Positions 1 through 11,234 of a stretch of 64,000 nucleotides of DNA are shown piece by piece (the first letter of the stretch is position 1; every line of letters starts with the position of its first letter). Made by a program: the position numbers and the translations under genes. This DNA comes from Chinchilla lanigera (taxonomy: Eukaryota > Chordata > Mammalia > Rodentia > Chinchillidae): the NCBI RefSeq assembly GCF_000276665.1, contig NW_004955502.1, positions 3,613,247 through 3,677,246 of the forward strand, written 5' to 3'. The notes under the pieces are model-generated. The model made no database searches and had not been told where the DNA came from. It was given only the letters and a program-made list of their open reading frames with translations.

Positions 1-1280
1 ATAAAATCTGGATTGGAAAGATTGGATCTTAAGAATTAAAGAATCTGAATCAGACTCGATTTTGTTTTCCTTCAAAGTCAAAAGCTCTTCTTGTATGCTG
101 CTCCTTTCTTTTGAAATCATGGCGCATCCTCTTTGACATGAAGGCAGGAAGCAAGTAGACATGGCCAAATCTCAGATCTGGTTCCTTTTTTGACAAATAG
201 AGGTCACAGGGCTTGAAAACTGCCTACAGCTGCCCAGGACTGACCTGTAAAAGAAAATGAAAGGGAGGAGGAGTTGATTTTTTTTCTTTCTTTTTTCTGG
301 CTTAAAACTTGCTTTCTGTATTTGCAGCAAGTGGACTTGTAACAAAGTGCACGACTTTGAATTGTGTGTTCTTGCTAGTCAGATGGGAGATCTGATACGA
401 CAAACATGACTTTTACAGCTTCTCTGCATGTGTCTAGTGACACTGCCACCCAGAGTCACAACAAAGACACTTTGTCTTTGTCTTCCAATGCTCGAGTAAC
501 TAAATTCCTTTTGATCGTGTTAGGGATGACTTGACTCTGACCAAAATCCGCTTGGTAAGGAATAGAATCAGAATGAAACAGCTAATTCCGTACAGAGCAA
601 GCTCCTGGTCTCACGGTATTGAAGAATGAAGTCATGAACCAAAAGGAGGAGGTTAGGAGTGTTTTTATTGAAAATAAAGAAAAGAAAGGCAAGGCTTCTG
701 TTTTTTTCAGGAGGGGCCTCTGAAAAGTGGAATTTCCACAGGGGCCCAGGAGCAGGGGAACTGCTGCATTGTTAGCTGGTCACCTATCACAGCTGGCTCT
801 GTGAATTTAACCAGTTGGGACTCAGGCTCTCTAACCCAGTTACTTAGCGTGTAGGGTTTAAAGGAAACAGATTTTCGAAAGAAAGTGGTTGTTTTGCATT
901 TTACATCCCTAAGCTCTCAGGGGCCTAGGAGAGTGGGTTTCTTCTTTGGAGTGTTGAGGATACTGTGTATTCCATAACTGGACTAATTTGCATTGTTCCA
1001 GTCTCAAATTTTCTGGTCCCAAAAGAGTAGCAGTCCTATAAATTTGGATTTCCAATTCAAATGGCCTGATTTGAGGTAGCTGTTATTTAGTATCCTTTTC
1101 CACTGCAGCCATTATAGATGCATGTGAGTTTCCTTGCAAAGTTATCCTGTTACTTAGCTACCAAAGAGTCCTAACTGCTCCTCTGCTGGCAGAGTATCCC
1201 AAATGCCTTACTTGAATTAGACTTTTGAACATTATTCATTGACAATATGCAGGAATAAATGTTGGAACTCCTCACTGACC
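1..1280. other. no gene recognised
   Basis: Mostly unique-looking sequence. No exon with splice signals, no long open frame and no RNA gene could be supported on either strand. A purine-rich stretch near 655-700 is the only compositional feature noticed. Confidence 0.5.
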
Positions 1281-1690
1281 ATCTTGGGGAGATAGGAACA
1301 TAGGGCGTGGCTTTGATAGGATTCACTGGCTGGGAAGCAGGCGAGGCGAGATCCGGGAGTCCACATAGCATTGCCTCTCCAGTGTGGACTTCTCGCGAGA
1401 GCCCTGATGTGTGGAATGAACGAGAGGAGGCTATTCTAAGTGCTCTGTATCACCGCTTTACTCACAGTTCCCTCCCCTATACTCAGGGCATGTTTTTCTA
1501 TCATTTTTTTCCTCTTTTACTCAGCCCAAGGTCGCTCTGCAGAACCTTTCAACTTTTAATTTTTCCCTACCTCAAATAAATGTGAAACTTCTGCCACCGT
1601 CTTTGCTTGTTTTGTTCAATTCTTCAAGACAGAAGCTGAAAAACACCTCCAGAAGGAGATCCCAGAGCCCCAAAACCTGGTAACTTCGGT
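1281..1690 (+). repeat. possible ERV LTR fragment
   Basis: The stretch looks like the promoter-to-polyadenylation part of a retroviral LTR. A GC-richer block (about 1300-1400) is followed by a pyrimidine-rich tract and an AATAAA signal at 1575-1580, then a G/T-rich segment and a run resembling an LTR 3' end. I could not define TG/CA ends or a target-site duplication, and no internal retroviral sequence adjoins it. The overlapping 90-residue frame (1307-1579) has no recognisable domain and is treated as chance. Confidence 0.35.
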
Positions 1691-2084
1691 GTGTTATTTT
1701 CAAAAATGCATTTCACATGTGCAGAGATACATAAAGTCTACTGGTGAAAAGAGATCTAATTAGGATATATAAAGATTGGCATTCAGTGCTTTACAAGGTG
1801 ACATTTGTCCTGCTTCTGTCACTGAGCTATATCTCAAATTGCTCATACCTTTGTATTCTTTTGCCCACGTTCACAAAATGTGTATTTTCAATACCAGCTT
1901 AATATATCAGTGGCAAAAACTTTTGCTTTTATAAAACCATGTTTTAAAGGTCGTTATTTCAGTGAAGAATTTTTACTCAGTACATTCCTTTGATTATATT
2001 GACTGCATTTTGAGAGTGGAATTTTGATGCATTCGGTGATACATTTTGTTGTCAATTACTGATTATAAAAGTACTCATTAGTTA
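1691..2084. other. no gene recognised
   Basis: AT-rich unique sequence. No repeat family or coding signal could be identified with confidence. Confidence 0.45.
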
Positions 2085-2680
2085 TAGAAATAGCAAATAT
2101 GAGAGACTGTCACTTCTGCATTTAGGCTATGAGAGAATATGACTTCATCTTGCCAGACTCTGCCTTCTTAGCATGCACTCTTTGAGGAGAGGACTTCCGT
2201 GGTGGAGGGACCCACAGAACTGAGAGTGCCTCCACCAAAAGCCAGCAGGAACCAGGACCCTTGGTCAACAGCAGTACAAATAGAATATCCATACCAACCA
2301 CCCAGTGAGTGAACTTGAAGGTAGATCTGCTACCAAGTGAACACTGAGATGATTGTGGCCCCCAGCTGGCACCGTTATCCTAGCCAATTGCTGCGTTAGA
2401 AACAGACCCAGCTAAGCCTCACCCAGATTTCTAACCACAAAACCTGTAAGTTATTTAGAGCAATTTGTCACCTGACAGTACATAGTAACACAAGTATCAT
2501 ACCATTTTTAATTTTAGATAGTAAAATAATTACTCTCTAAGTTTTAATTGGCCTTTTTAAAAAACATCGGGAATACAAAAATGGAAGCATAGTATGACAT
2601 CAAAACTTTACCCATAAACTTGTCAGTCATTCTGACCATTGGGCTGATGAGCGACAGTCTCTCATATTTGCCATATCTAT
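2085..2680. repeat. segment bounded by a ~30-bp inverted repeat
   Basis: The left arm (about 2084-2113) and right arm (about 2651-2680) are near-perfect inverted copies, roughly 27 of 30 bases. Both contain gcaaatatgagagactgtc in their own orientation. The arms are about 540 bp apart. The interior includes an MLT1-like LTR piece, listed separately. This could be a DNA transposon with terminal inverted repeats, or a foldback made of two fragments of one repeat. No transposase-like frame lies inside. Confidence 0.5.
2200..2515 (+). repeat. MLT1-like MaLR LTR fragment
   Basis: The order of blocks resembles the 3' half of MLT1-type mammalian LTRs: gcccccagctggcacc near 2360, cccagctaagcctcacccagatttct near 2408-2433, then a degraded counterpart of the usual polyadenylation region. 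It is old, with many substitutions and no intact ends. It lies between the inverted-repeat arms of the preceding entry. Confidence 0.5.
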
Positions 2681-3416
2681 TAGAAGAACGTCACTAGGTC
2701 CTGCCCACCTTTAATATCAGGGATTACTAGGAGGCAGGGGTCACTGAAGGCCATCTTTAAAAACTGCCTAGAACCATACTAAATCAGAAAAGCTGTACTG
2801 TAGTCCCTTAACTTTATGTTATGAAGAAACTGGTTTTAAAATGTCTTAAAAAAAAAAAAAAACTCGAGTCCTTTCCTTCTACACAAAGCATGCATGATAT
2901 TTCAGAATTCAATTACTTGTTCAAAGCAGTCTAGACTGAGAAGGAATGTTTCTTCAAAACTTTGTTTTACTAAAGCAATGTGGAGAATATTTGAAAATGA
3001 GCAATTCAGACTTCTAAGCAAAAATTGTCCATCTCGAGCCAGAGGAGCTTGTCTTGTAACAAGCAAAAGAGGTTGGAGTACTAATAGGTGTCAGTGACTC
3101 CCCCGTGGGGACAATGGACGAACACAGGGAAGTTGTTAAATAAACATTCTTCAGGGGTCAGAGGGTGGGTGGGGTGAGCCCCATTTGGAGTAAATGCTGC
3201 TTACCTTCCTCTCCTAACTCTGTTCTGGGGCCTCTAGGTGGCTGTTACCCAGAAACATTGGAGTCTCTCCACTGGGGCACAGTTAACGCTCATGGCTGGG
3301 AACGTGCTTATTGATCTTGACACCTAAATGTTTCTGGCCTAGGTGCACCCAAGATGTAACTAGTTAGGGTTAGTATTTCATTAACATTTTGTTCCCAGAA
3401 GACCCCACATTTGCTA
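2681..3416. other. no gene recognised; A15 run at 2848-2862
   Basis: The stretch holds no recognised gene. A run of 15 A residues is followed immediately by ctcgag. It might be the tail of a degraded retrocopy on the plus strand, but no source transcript was recognised upstream. The 67-residue frame at 2894-3097 has no family resemblance. Confidence 0.4.
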
Positions 3417-3557
3417 CACATGTATTCTATTTGGGTTTTGTTTTGTTTTTGTTTTTGTTTTTTTTTCCAGTACCGGGAATCAAACTCACGACCTCGCACT
3501 TGCCAGGCAGGCACTGTGCTGCTGAGCTAAATCCCCAGTCCCTGCACATGTATTCTA
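3417..3557 (-). mobile_element. ID-type SINE with target-site duplication
   Basis: A tRNA-derived ID SINE lies in reverse orientation, with body about 3430-3544. Read on the minus strand it starts with ggggatttagctcagcagca and ends in an A/C-rich tail (plus-strand T/G-rich 3430-3468). A perfect 13-bp target-site duplication, cacatgtattcta, flanks it at 3417-3429 and 3545-3557, so the insertion is complete and relatively young. Confidence 0.9.
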
Positions 3558-4320
3558 AAAAGTCCATACCTGTTTTCTGAACCCAGGAAACTAAATTCGG
3601 TGCTTGATGAAACGTGCCTCTGCGGTTCCCCCCGTATGCACAGTCCGATGTACTTTGCCCTTTAGGTCCGTGACAGAGAGATTACTTTGGAATTCAGAGG
3701 AACTGTGTCCCTAAAAAAACCAAAGTGTACAAAACAACTCATGAGTAGGGCACTGTTTTGTAGGCTTTGAAATGAAGTTTGTTTAAGAGATTTTTATAAA
3801 TAATGAGGCAATACTGCTCAGAGATTTTTGCAGCAGCCATGAACCGGCTGACCTATGATTTGTTGTTAAGCAATCTATAAACAATTGAGATAGTTTTCAG
3901 TACCATGTAAATAAACAGCTTTTAGCCGTTTTCCAGGGCTTTTCTCTTAGACAAAAGCCAAAGGAATACTGAAGCCATTCAGAAGAGTTTAACTGCTCTG
4001 CTCGCACCCTCACCCACGTCCACACACAGCCTCTGTGAGGCCTGAGAGGAATGAGCATTCGTTCAGGTCTCTCTCCTAGGAACCGTGTTTTCTTAATTCT
4101 CATCCAACACGAGCTAGGAGTCATCCCACATGGCTGGTCAGACATTTGATGTCAAGGAGGCTCTAAGGATCGCATGCCCAGGACTACTTGGTAAATAGTG
4201 AAGTCCATGTTTAATAGCCCTGCTCTGGCTGAACCCAAAGCCTGGCATCTTTTTAGATATATCTTTAGTGCCAGCTCCTATCTTATTGACCTCTTTCTTG
4301 CCTATTTGTTCCTAACTTGA
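3558..4320. other. no gene recognised
   Basis: Unique-looking sequence. A minus-strand frame of 82 residues (3897-4145) shows no recognisable domain or splice context. Confidence 0.45.
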
Positions 4321-4535
4321 ATTAACAAGTTAAAGACCTGGTTATGATGGTGCATGCTTATAATCCCAGCACTCAAGGCGGAGGCAAGTTCTGGGATCCC
4401 ATGTTTGAGCCCAGACTGGGAAGTTTAGTGACTGAGACCCTGCCTCAAAACAATTTCAAAAAAAAAAAAGACTGGTGATGTAGCTCAGTGCAAAGACCCT
4501 GGGTTCAATTCCCAGGCCTGCAATAGAATAAAAAA
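4321..4535 (+). mobile_element. B1-ID dimeric SINE (B1-dID type)
   Basis: The left half (about 4330-4455) is B1-like: ggtgcatgcttataatcccagcac, then gagcccagactgggaag, then the gaccctgcctcaaaa end. After an A-rich linker (4459-4470) the right half is ID-like (about 4471-4530), with gtagctcagtgcaaag and gggttcaattcccag. B1-ID dimers are a recognised rodent SINE class. No clear target-site duplication was found, so this copy is older than the monomeric IDs here. Confidence 0.85.
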
Positions 4536-5685
4536 TAAGAAACTAAAAACATTCATCTCCATCCTGTTTCCCCTACCGATAGAGAATGAGAAAGAATGCA
4601 TTTTTAAAAATAGAATTCACATAATTTATGCAAACATTACAACGAGCTAAATGTGGGGAGATGTTAGGAAAAGAAAAGCAGAGGATTTAAAGAGGCAATG
4701 AAGAAGCAAAAAGAAATGCAGGGCTTTTGACATTCTGATTCAATTGAAGATGCAGAATTGACTTGCGCTGCTTGGCTTTAGCGGACAGGATGTAAACACC
4801 GTGTAGGATTAGACAGAATTATGGTTCTGTCTGGGTGCAGGAGGTACCTATGCTAAGAATCAGTGATCCTGGCTTATAGTTGCTGCTTATCTCTTTGATA
4901 GGTGCAGCTTGCATCTCAGGATCAAGGATGGCCTTTGGAAAATAATGCCTTTTTTCTTCTCTCTGCCAGATGGAAAATAGTTCCAAAGCTAGGTTTATGA
5001 CTATAAATGCTATAATTAAAGTGTGGGCAAATATTAGGGAAGAACAAGCACAATTCTGGTACACAGTTTAGAATACATGTTTGAAAATGTAAAAGATATC
5101 TTATTTTTCTGCGGTGCTCGCAATACTGCCAAAACCTGGTCTCACCTGTGTCAGTGGCCTTTCATCCATTGCCCCCCTGTGAGCGAGACGATCCAGAGCA
5201 ACTGGCTGTCCCTCTGGTCACTCATGTTACCTGTTAACCCACCTGGAATGTGTTCACCAAACAACTGGTGATCGGAACGACCTCCTTCTCCAGATACAAC
5301 CCTGTGCAGTGAGTAGGTCTTTTAGTTTTTAACCTAAGACTCTTCAGTCTTCCTGTTTCAAAGTTTGAGTTTCTGTGTCAAGAAACAATTTAAAAATAGG
5401 CTACAGGTGAAGATTTAGAAGACAGCCCTAGATTGACAACCTACAAATAAAAGTTAAAACCTAACAACTCATACATTTGGTAAAGAGGAAGTAAAATACA
5501 GCACATAAGATAAACTTATTTGCAGCATACATAAGGAGAAAAAGTAATTGTTGACAACATAATGGCTGTGAGTTGGTGATGTGAATGGGTTGTATCCAAT
5601 AACCTGGAGCTTCATTAAGAGAAACACCGGAGAAAGTTCTGTTCCCTGTGGTGACAGGGAACATCCCAGTTGTAGGATGTAGGCA
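4536..5685. other. no gene recognised
   Basis: Mostly unique sequence. The longest overlapping frame (147 residues on the minus strand, 5461-5904) runs through the ID fragment at 5686-5745 and has no recognisable domain, so it is not supported as a gene. Confidence 0.45.
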
Positions 5686-5745
5686 GCTGGGCTGGAGACG
5701 TAGCTCAGTGATAGAGTGTTTGCCTAGTATGTGCAAAGGCCCTGG
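5686..5745 (+). mobile_element. ID-type SINE fragment
   Basis: A diverged ID body reads gctgggctggagacgtagctcagtgatagagtg, then tttgcctag, then aaggccctggg. It lacks an A-rich tail and a clear duplication, so it is an old partial copy. Confidence 0.7.
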
Positions 5746-6404
5746 GCACAACTGTGGGAAACTCGGCAGCTTCCACAGGAGCAGGACAAGGAAGTGGCTC
5801 AGAATAGGATTAGAAGTACACAGAATCACATGGAAGAATAAGATTTTATGTTGTATTTCAGCAGCAACAACTATAATTATTGCAAGAAGAGTAACGAAAT
5901 CCACAAAAGTTTATGTACTACTTACCTTAGAAAATGAAAACCAGTTAATAATTGTGACTTCGCTAAATATGTTCACTTACACATTACTGAGCTAGCAAGA
6001 ATTACTTTGCCACTAGCATTCATTTTCTATTATAGCCTCAAGATTCAGTTACTAAAGTCAAAAAATAACTTTTTACACCTCTGTCTATGACAAGAATGCT
6101 CTTTGAACTTTTTAGACAACTGATTTAGGAACCCAATGTCCCAATGACCAGACACAGAGTAAGTGTAGAGTTAAAATAAATTATATGGTAATGGGCTGGT
6201 TGCCATTTTCTACTCATTTCCCTTATATTCTTTCCCATCGCCCAGGGAAGGGGTAGTAGCTATCTCAGTGGCTTACTCTTGTGAAAAGTTTCCATTAACT
6301 GCTTAGAATTGTGGCTGGTTAAAACTACCATTTTAACTAGGCCAAATGAGATTATTTGGGGTTGAATGGTTTCTTTGTAATGTAAGTACAAACAACCCAT
6401 GTTA
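5746..6404. other. no gene recognised
   Basis: AT-rich unique sequence with no supportable gene or repeat. Confidence 0.4.
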
Positions 6405-6492
6405 GCAACGAGCGAGCATGATGTTAACTGCTCAAGGTCACACAGTTACAAAACTAAGCCCATGACTATCTGACTTTACTGACTCTATACCT
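6405..6492 (-). mobile_element. MIR SINE fragment
   Basis: The plus strand reads ttaactgctcaaggtcacacag followed by a degraded continuation. This matches the antisense of the MIR core (the usual acttgcccaaggtcacacagc pattern). It is short and old. Confidence 0.5.
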
Positions 6493-6600
6493 GTCTTTCA
6501 ATATCCAAAGGCCACCAATGAGTAGAAGATGGGTTTTCCTTTCATCATAAGAAAGAAATTATTATTCATTAAAGCTCTTAAGGTGGCTGCCTTGGAAATA

Positions 6601-6783
6601 GAATTGCCAGATAAAATACAGGATGCCTTCATAAATTTGAATTTTAGATAAACATTAAAAATTGTATTATAAGTATGTTCCAAATATTGCACAGGACATT
6701 CTCATGCTAAGCATTATGCATTGTTTACCTGAAATTCCTATTTAACTGAGTATCCTGCATTTTGTTTGCTAAATCTGGCGATT
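6601..6783. mobile_element. palindromic MITE (nonautonomous DNA transposon)
   Basis: The element is almost one long inverted repeat. The left arm starts ttgccagataaaatacagga and the right arm ends tttgctaaatctggcga, with internal arms also complementary (gataaac against gtttacc). It resembles an ancient mammalian palindromic DNA-transposon family; I think of MER53-type elements but cannot confirm the name. Such elements encode nothing and depended on a transposase supplied in trans. No target duplication is clear. Confidence 0.75.
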
Positions 6784-7427
6784 TGAGAAGGATTGTTTTC
6801 CAGGTACCAGTTATCTGGAACGCTAATGTCCCCCGGAGATATGGTCAAAGGACCTGAGGGGCAGAGGAGTGGAGGCTGGAGTTCCGCACAGTCTGAAGTC
6901 CAGATTTCATCTCTTTGTGGAAGTCTCATTTGCACCTAGAGCTGGGCTAAGTGGGTGTGGGGTGGGGGGAGTGACTCTATTCTTGGCTTTGAGGAACAGT
7001 GGGTTTTTTATTGTTTTTTTGGTTGTTTTGAACAGCTCATTGTTCATCAGCCCTTAGTAGGCACACAGGACAGGGAGGACACAAAAATGAATGACATGTT
7101 GCTCTTGTTGAACTGTTTTGGTGGTGTAGATCTTTGGAAATGCATCTATACAGAGGATTCGAGTTACTGGGAGAGATTCTGGAATTTTGACCACAAAGAT
7201 GAAAATGTTATATAGTTTGTATTTTGTTTATAAAAGAATAAGGGATCAGGGCTATTATTCTTAGAAATGGAACTTAGGATAAATAACTTCTGGAAAATGC
7301 TACAAATTACATTAACAGTAAGTTAGAAGTTGGCCTATTTTGAAGTTAATGAAACCATTACATTAGAAACATTTCTTAATGTTACTGAATAAAATACTTT
7401 AGTGCTGAATAAAATACTTTAATTTCT
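6784..7427. other. no gene recognised
   Basis: The stretch includes a G-rich patch near 6955-6970 and a 22-bp tandem repeat (ctgaataaaatactttag units) near 7387-7425. No coding or RNA feature is supported. Confidence 0.4.
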
Positions 7428-7492
7428 TTTGTGATGCTTAGAGATTCAACTCATGCATGCTAAGCATACACTGAACTACATCCCCAGGCCCA
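7428..7492 (-). mobile_element. ID-type SINE fragment, reverse
   Basis: The plus strand reads gagattcaactcatgcatgctaagcatacactgaactacatccccag in pieces, the reverse complement of an ID body (ctggggatgtag...). It is diverged, without a recognisable tail or duplication. Confidence 0.65.
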
Positions 7493-8041
7493 AGGAGAAT
7501 TCTTCCTTAATGGATCTAAGTGCATGATACTAATGACCTGTCCATGAAATCCGTAAGAAGAGGCTTCGTGCTAACTGACAAATAACGAAAGTTCAGCTGC
7601 GCCCCTTTCAGATTTGTTCTCTCATGCAGTACGATTTGTTTGCTGTGGATACAATCTTTGGGTCCCGCAAGAGAATGCAGGCTGCCTGAGGCAAGAAAAA
7701 TGAGTCATGCTCAAAAATGAGTCAGGTGCTCAGGGTAGCACTATTTCCATAGACCTAGTTTTATGGGGTGCAGGGACGACACATACTTGAAAATGTCCCG
7801 AGACAGGCAGGGACCAAACCCATTATGTTTTTGTGGAACAAGTATACAAGATAAAAATCCAGTTTTATGAAATGTTTTCATTACTTTCACTGGTGGAAAC
7901 TCGCCTTTGTTCAAAATAAGATTCTCTTCATATTCCCTACCCACACTGAAACTAAAGAAGTCCGACACAAAAGAGAATTTTTAACAAATGTCATTAGAGT
8001 GGGGAAAGCTTTTCTAACTTTCCAGGAACCATGAATGAAAG
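7493..8041. other. no gene recognised
   Basis: Unique-looking sequence. Nothing could be assigned on either strand. Confidence 0.4.
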
Positions 8042-8105
8042 AATGGATAAGTGACAAAAATGACACAAAAGCAAAAGACAGACTGAGGAAAGTATTCCCA
8101 TTATA
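8042..8105 (+). repeat. local direct repeat A, copy 1
   Basis: This 64-bp segment recurs at 9107-9170, 1065 bp downstream, with about two mismatches (a G/A and a C/T change). It starts aatggataagtgacaaaaat. It has no SINE or LTR features I recognise. Confidence 0.8.
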
Positions 8106-8299
8106 ACGGCAAAAGTCACCATTTTCTTAGCGGGTGTGAAATACAGTTCACGTTAGAAGATTATGAATGAAGATTTATAATAAAAGATTATAAATGCTGC
8201 AAACCACATCAGCGTTAAGAGTTAGGAGATCACATTCCTGTCCTCGCTGTTTGGCAAATACGGAAAAGCCTGATTGTCCACACTGTGTAGGTGAGGACA

Positions 8300-8570
8300 C
8301 GGGGCACAGCCTCACACACTGTTCGCAGGAGGGCAAAGTAGAGTAGCCTGCCTAGGAGATAACCTGGCAGAGTCTGTCAGAGCACATGCCCTTTGACCTG
8401 GTGATACTCCTTCTGGAAGCGCACCCAAGAAAAATGTTCAGGATCCTGGAACAATTTTACAGGCAAAATAATATTTCCCTCACCAGACCCATGCTATTTT
8501 TTCAGCCAAAGAACCAAGCAGTGGATGAGCATTGTGGGGAACTATAGAACACAGAAAAATTACGCACGTT
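8300..8570 (+). mobile_element. old L1 ORF2 3' fragment
   Basis: The order of motifs follows the 3' part of L1 ORF2: a cactgttcgcaggagggcaaa block, then ccctttgacctggtgatactcc, then aagaaaaatgttc. The frame is destroyed. It is an ancient L1M-type fragment in sense orientation. Confidence 0.55.
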
Positions 8571-9038
8571 TCACTCCTGGTCAGGCTGAGCTGAAGTGCA
8601 GAGCAAAATATGACTTGCAAATCTAATTTCCTTGGAGAGCTGATCCCTCAAGATAGCAGTCGGCATGTTCATTTCCTTATGAGAGAAAGGGGCCGTTAGA
8701 CATGCTGACTCCTCCTGGAACAGTGGCATTTGCAGCCCTCCAACGGTCTTCCTCCATGTCGCTATGTACCCAGCCCAATATTCAAAGTCCCCTTTGTGTT
8801 CACTTGTATTTGAGCCCTTTGTACGTTCTCTGCACCTCCAGGCTGACACATCCGGGTTCATCCCTCTCTGGACCATGGCTCCCTCCTATGTAGCATGCAG
8901 GTCTCCAGCTCGTCCCTGCTCTCCTACGCCTCCATATTCCTCCATCCTCAGCAAGAAGCTGGGACTTGTTAGTCCTGTTCCAGGGTGGCAGCTCCATTGC
9001 TTCCTGCTTTGAAATTCGTAGGCTTTGAACCCTGTCTC
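8571..9038. other. no gene recognised
   Basis: Overlapping short frames on both strands (for example 8571-8876 minus, 101 residues) share no domain and no splice context. They are not called as genes. Confidence 0.4.
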
Positions 9039-9237
9039 CTAGGAGCATTTTCCCTTCAATCTCACACTGGTCTCAGATTGCACTTCTGATAATGGATAAG
9101 TGATAAAATGGATAAGTGACAAAAATGACACAAAAGCAAAAGACAAACTGAGGAAAGTATTCCTATTATGTATTCTAGGAGCATTTTCCCTTCAATCTCA
9201 CATTGGTCTCAGATTGCGCTTCAGGATAGCAGAGGTT
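9039..9237 (+). repeat. interleaved local direct repeats A', B, B', C
   Basis: Block B (9039-9086, starting ctaggagcattttcccttca) recurs as B' at 9175-9222, 136 bp away, with about two mismatches. Between them lies A' (9107-9170), the second copy of the repeat at 8042-8105, preceded by an extra 13-bp partial copy at 9091-9103. Block C (about 9214-9236) overlaps the end of B' and recurs at 10912-10934 as an exact 23-bp match. Confidence 0.8.
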
Positions 9238-9639
9238 CCCATACAAATGGGAACCGCAAATACTTGGTATGAAGCCACTGTTGGGATGTGCACCAAGCCC
9301 TAAGGCTCCCAGGAAGGCCTGGGGAGGATCAGCTGCTGCTCTACCAGCTTCTCTTCTAACTTTGCCTCTTCTCAGCTTTTCATTAGTATCTTAATTTTAT
9401 TTTAATAGGCAATACATTTATATCATTCAGATCTCCAAAATGCAATGTACAGATTTCCAAAAACAAAATGTACACAGTCCCACCCCTTCCATCCCATTTT
9501 TTAAATTTTCTACTTATTCTTCTAATATATGTGTCTGTACAATTAAAGCAAGGAATTACACAGATTCTGTTTTTACCTCTTGTACCATATAGTTATTACA
9601 CTTAAGAATATCTGGATACACACACGTAAGTGTACTTGT
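9238..9639. other. no gene recognised
   Basis: AT-rich DNA leading into an old L1. A short block near 9328-9345 (gctgctgctctaccagc) has a near copy at 10948-10964, extending the C repeat relationship. Confidence 0.4.
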
Positions 9640-10565
9640 GGTGAAATACATAGAACATAAGATTTACCACCTTAAACATTTTAAGTGTACAGTTCAGTGG
9701 TACCGAATATTTTCATATGGTTGTATAGCCATCACCACAAGTCCATCTGCATAAATAATGTCATCTTGCAAAACCAAAACTCTATACCTATTAAACAATA
9801 GGTAGGGGCTGGGGATTTAGCGCAGCGGCAAAGCGCCTGCCTGGCAAGCTCCTGCCTGGCAAGCGCAAGGTCGTGAGTTCGGTTCCCCGTACGGGAGAAA
9901 AACCAAACAAACAAACAAACAAACAAACAAACAAAAAACAATAGGTACCCCCCAGATAGGGTACTATTAACCCTTGATAGCACCGACTACTTTCTGGGTT
10001 TAAATACTTATGTACGGGGATAGTATCTAGTCTTTTAGTGACAGGCTTATTTCACTTAGCATAACGTCCTTAAGGTTCATCCATGCTTCCTTCCTTTTTA
10101 AAGTTGAATAATATTCCACTGTAAGTACAAGTCATGTTTCATTTATTCATTCACCCATGGGTACATATCTGGGGTGCTTCTCCCTTTCAGCTATTGTGAA
10201 TAATGCTGATATGACTGTGGATATACAAGAAACCTTTTGAGAGTCTTCTTTCAATTTCTTTTGGCTATCCAGAAGTAGGCTTACTCTCATAATGATATGA
10301 TATTTCATATGATAATTCTTTTTTAATTTCTTTAGGCAAGTCCCTACTGTTTTCCATAGTGGCTGCACCATTGTATATTTCCACAGATAGTGCATAAATT
10401 TTCCAAGATAGTACTTTTTGTTTTCTGGGTTTTGTTATGGATAGTAGCCATCCTAATGGGTATGAGGTCTCATTGTGGTTTTGGTTTGTATTTCCCTAAG
10501 GACTACCAATGTTAAGAATCTTTGGGGGTGTTTATTCATCATTTTGTCCTTAGCTTTTGGCTACC
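9640..10565 (-). mobile_element. old L1 (L1M type) 3' end, antisense
   Basis: Landmarks of the ancient L1 3' end appear in antisense order. They are gtgtacagttcagtgg and atggttgtatagccatcacca; then ttatttcacttagcataacgtc and gttgaataatattccac; then gctattgtgaataatgctg, gtggctgcaccattgta and tctcattgtggttttggttt. It is heavily mutated and split by an ID SINE at 9805-9935. No open frame remains. Confidence 0.85.
9793..9947 (+). mobile_element. ID-type SINE inside L1, with target duplication
   Basis: The body (9805-9935) begins ggggctggggatttagcgca and ends in a (CAAA)n tail. The 12-bp target duplication aaacaataggta is perfect at 9793-9804 and 9936-9947. Within the body the block cctgcctggcaagc occurs twice in tandem (about 9836-9865), a small internal duplication that the other IDs here lack. 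It sits within the antisense L1, so it is younger than that L1. Confidence 0.93.
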
Positions 10566-11234
10566 ATAGGCCTTGAGTAACTTGCTGGCTTTAACAGCAA
10601 CAGAAGCATTAGGCTTCTTCAGGAGGCCACCTCTCCAGCAGTGGTATGATATGACCACCTTGGTTTATTTCCCTACTCCTCTCAGATGAGTGTTTAAAAT
10701 CTTTATCAGTTTCCAAAATTAGTCCCTGCTCTTTCTATCAGCTACTGTTGAATCATGGTATCTTCTCTACTGTAACTCTCTTCCTTTTATGTCTGACACA
10801 TTCCTTCAGATCCTGCATAAGGCCATCACCATAGTGAGGAAGAAACAGAGTCAATGTGTCCTGAGACTGCTGCAAGCAGCTACCATTTACACAAACCCGG
10901 CTGAAGAGATTTTGCGCTTCAGGATAGCAGAGGTCTTTTGCTATCCTGCTGCTCCTCTACCAGCCTCACCTGTACCGTCTCTGGAGGTTGTTTCCTTGGT
11001 GAAGTCCCCTGTGGATGGTCAGCATTTCCGCCGCCACAACTCTTGCACTCTGAAACTCCCTAACAATGTGCCAAGTAACCCATGCTAATCTTTGTAGCTT
11101 TTCTTGCTCAAATATGCCTAAATTAGTGGCTCTCAACCTTAGCTGCATGCTGGCATCAACTGGAGAGATTTGATAAGTCTAATAACACCTGCATCCCACT
11201 CCAAGGCTTTAGCTTAATTGGGCCAATCATAGCC
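10566..11234. other. no gene recognised; contains repeat C'
   Basis: A plus-strand frame of 99 residues (10789-11088) and a minus-strand frame of 60 residues overlap here. Neither shows a known domain. Positions 10912-10934 are the second exact copy of block C from 9214-9236. Confidence 0.45.

Noticed and set aside
2848..2868. A15 run followed by ctcgag, resembling a cDNA-cloning linker junction
   Set aside because: A six-base site after a poly(A) run can occur by chance, and the surrounding sequence continues as ordinary genomic DNA with no vector sequence.
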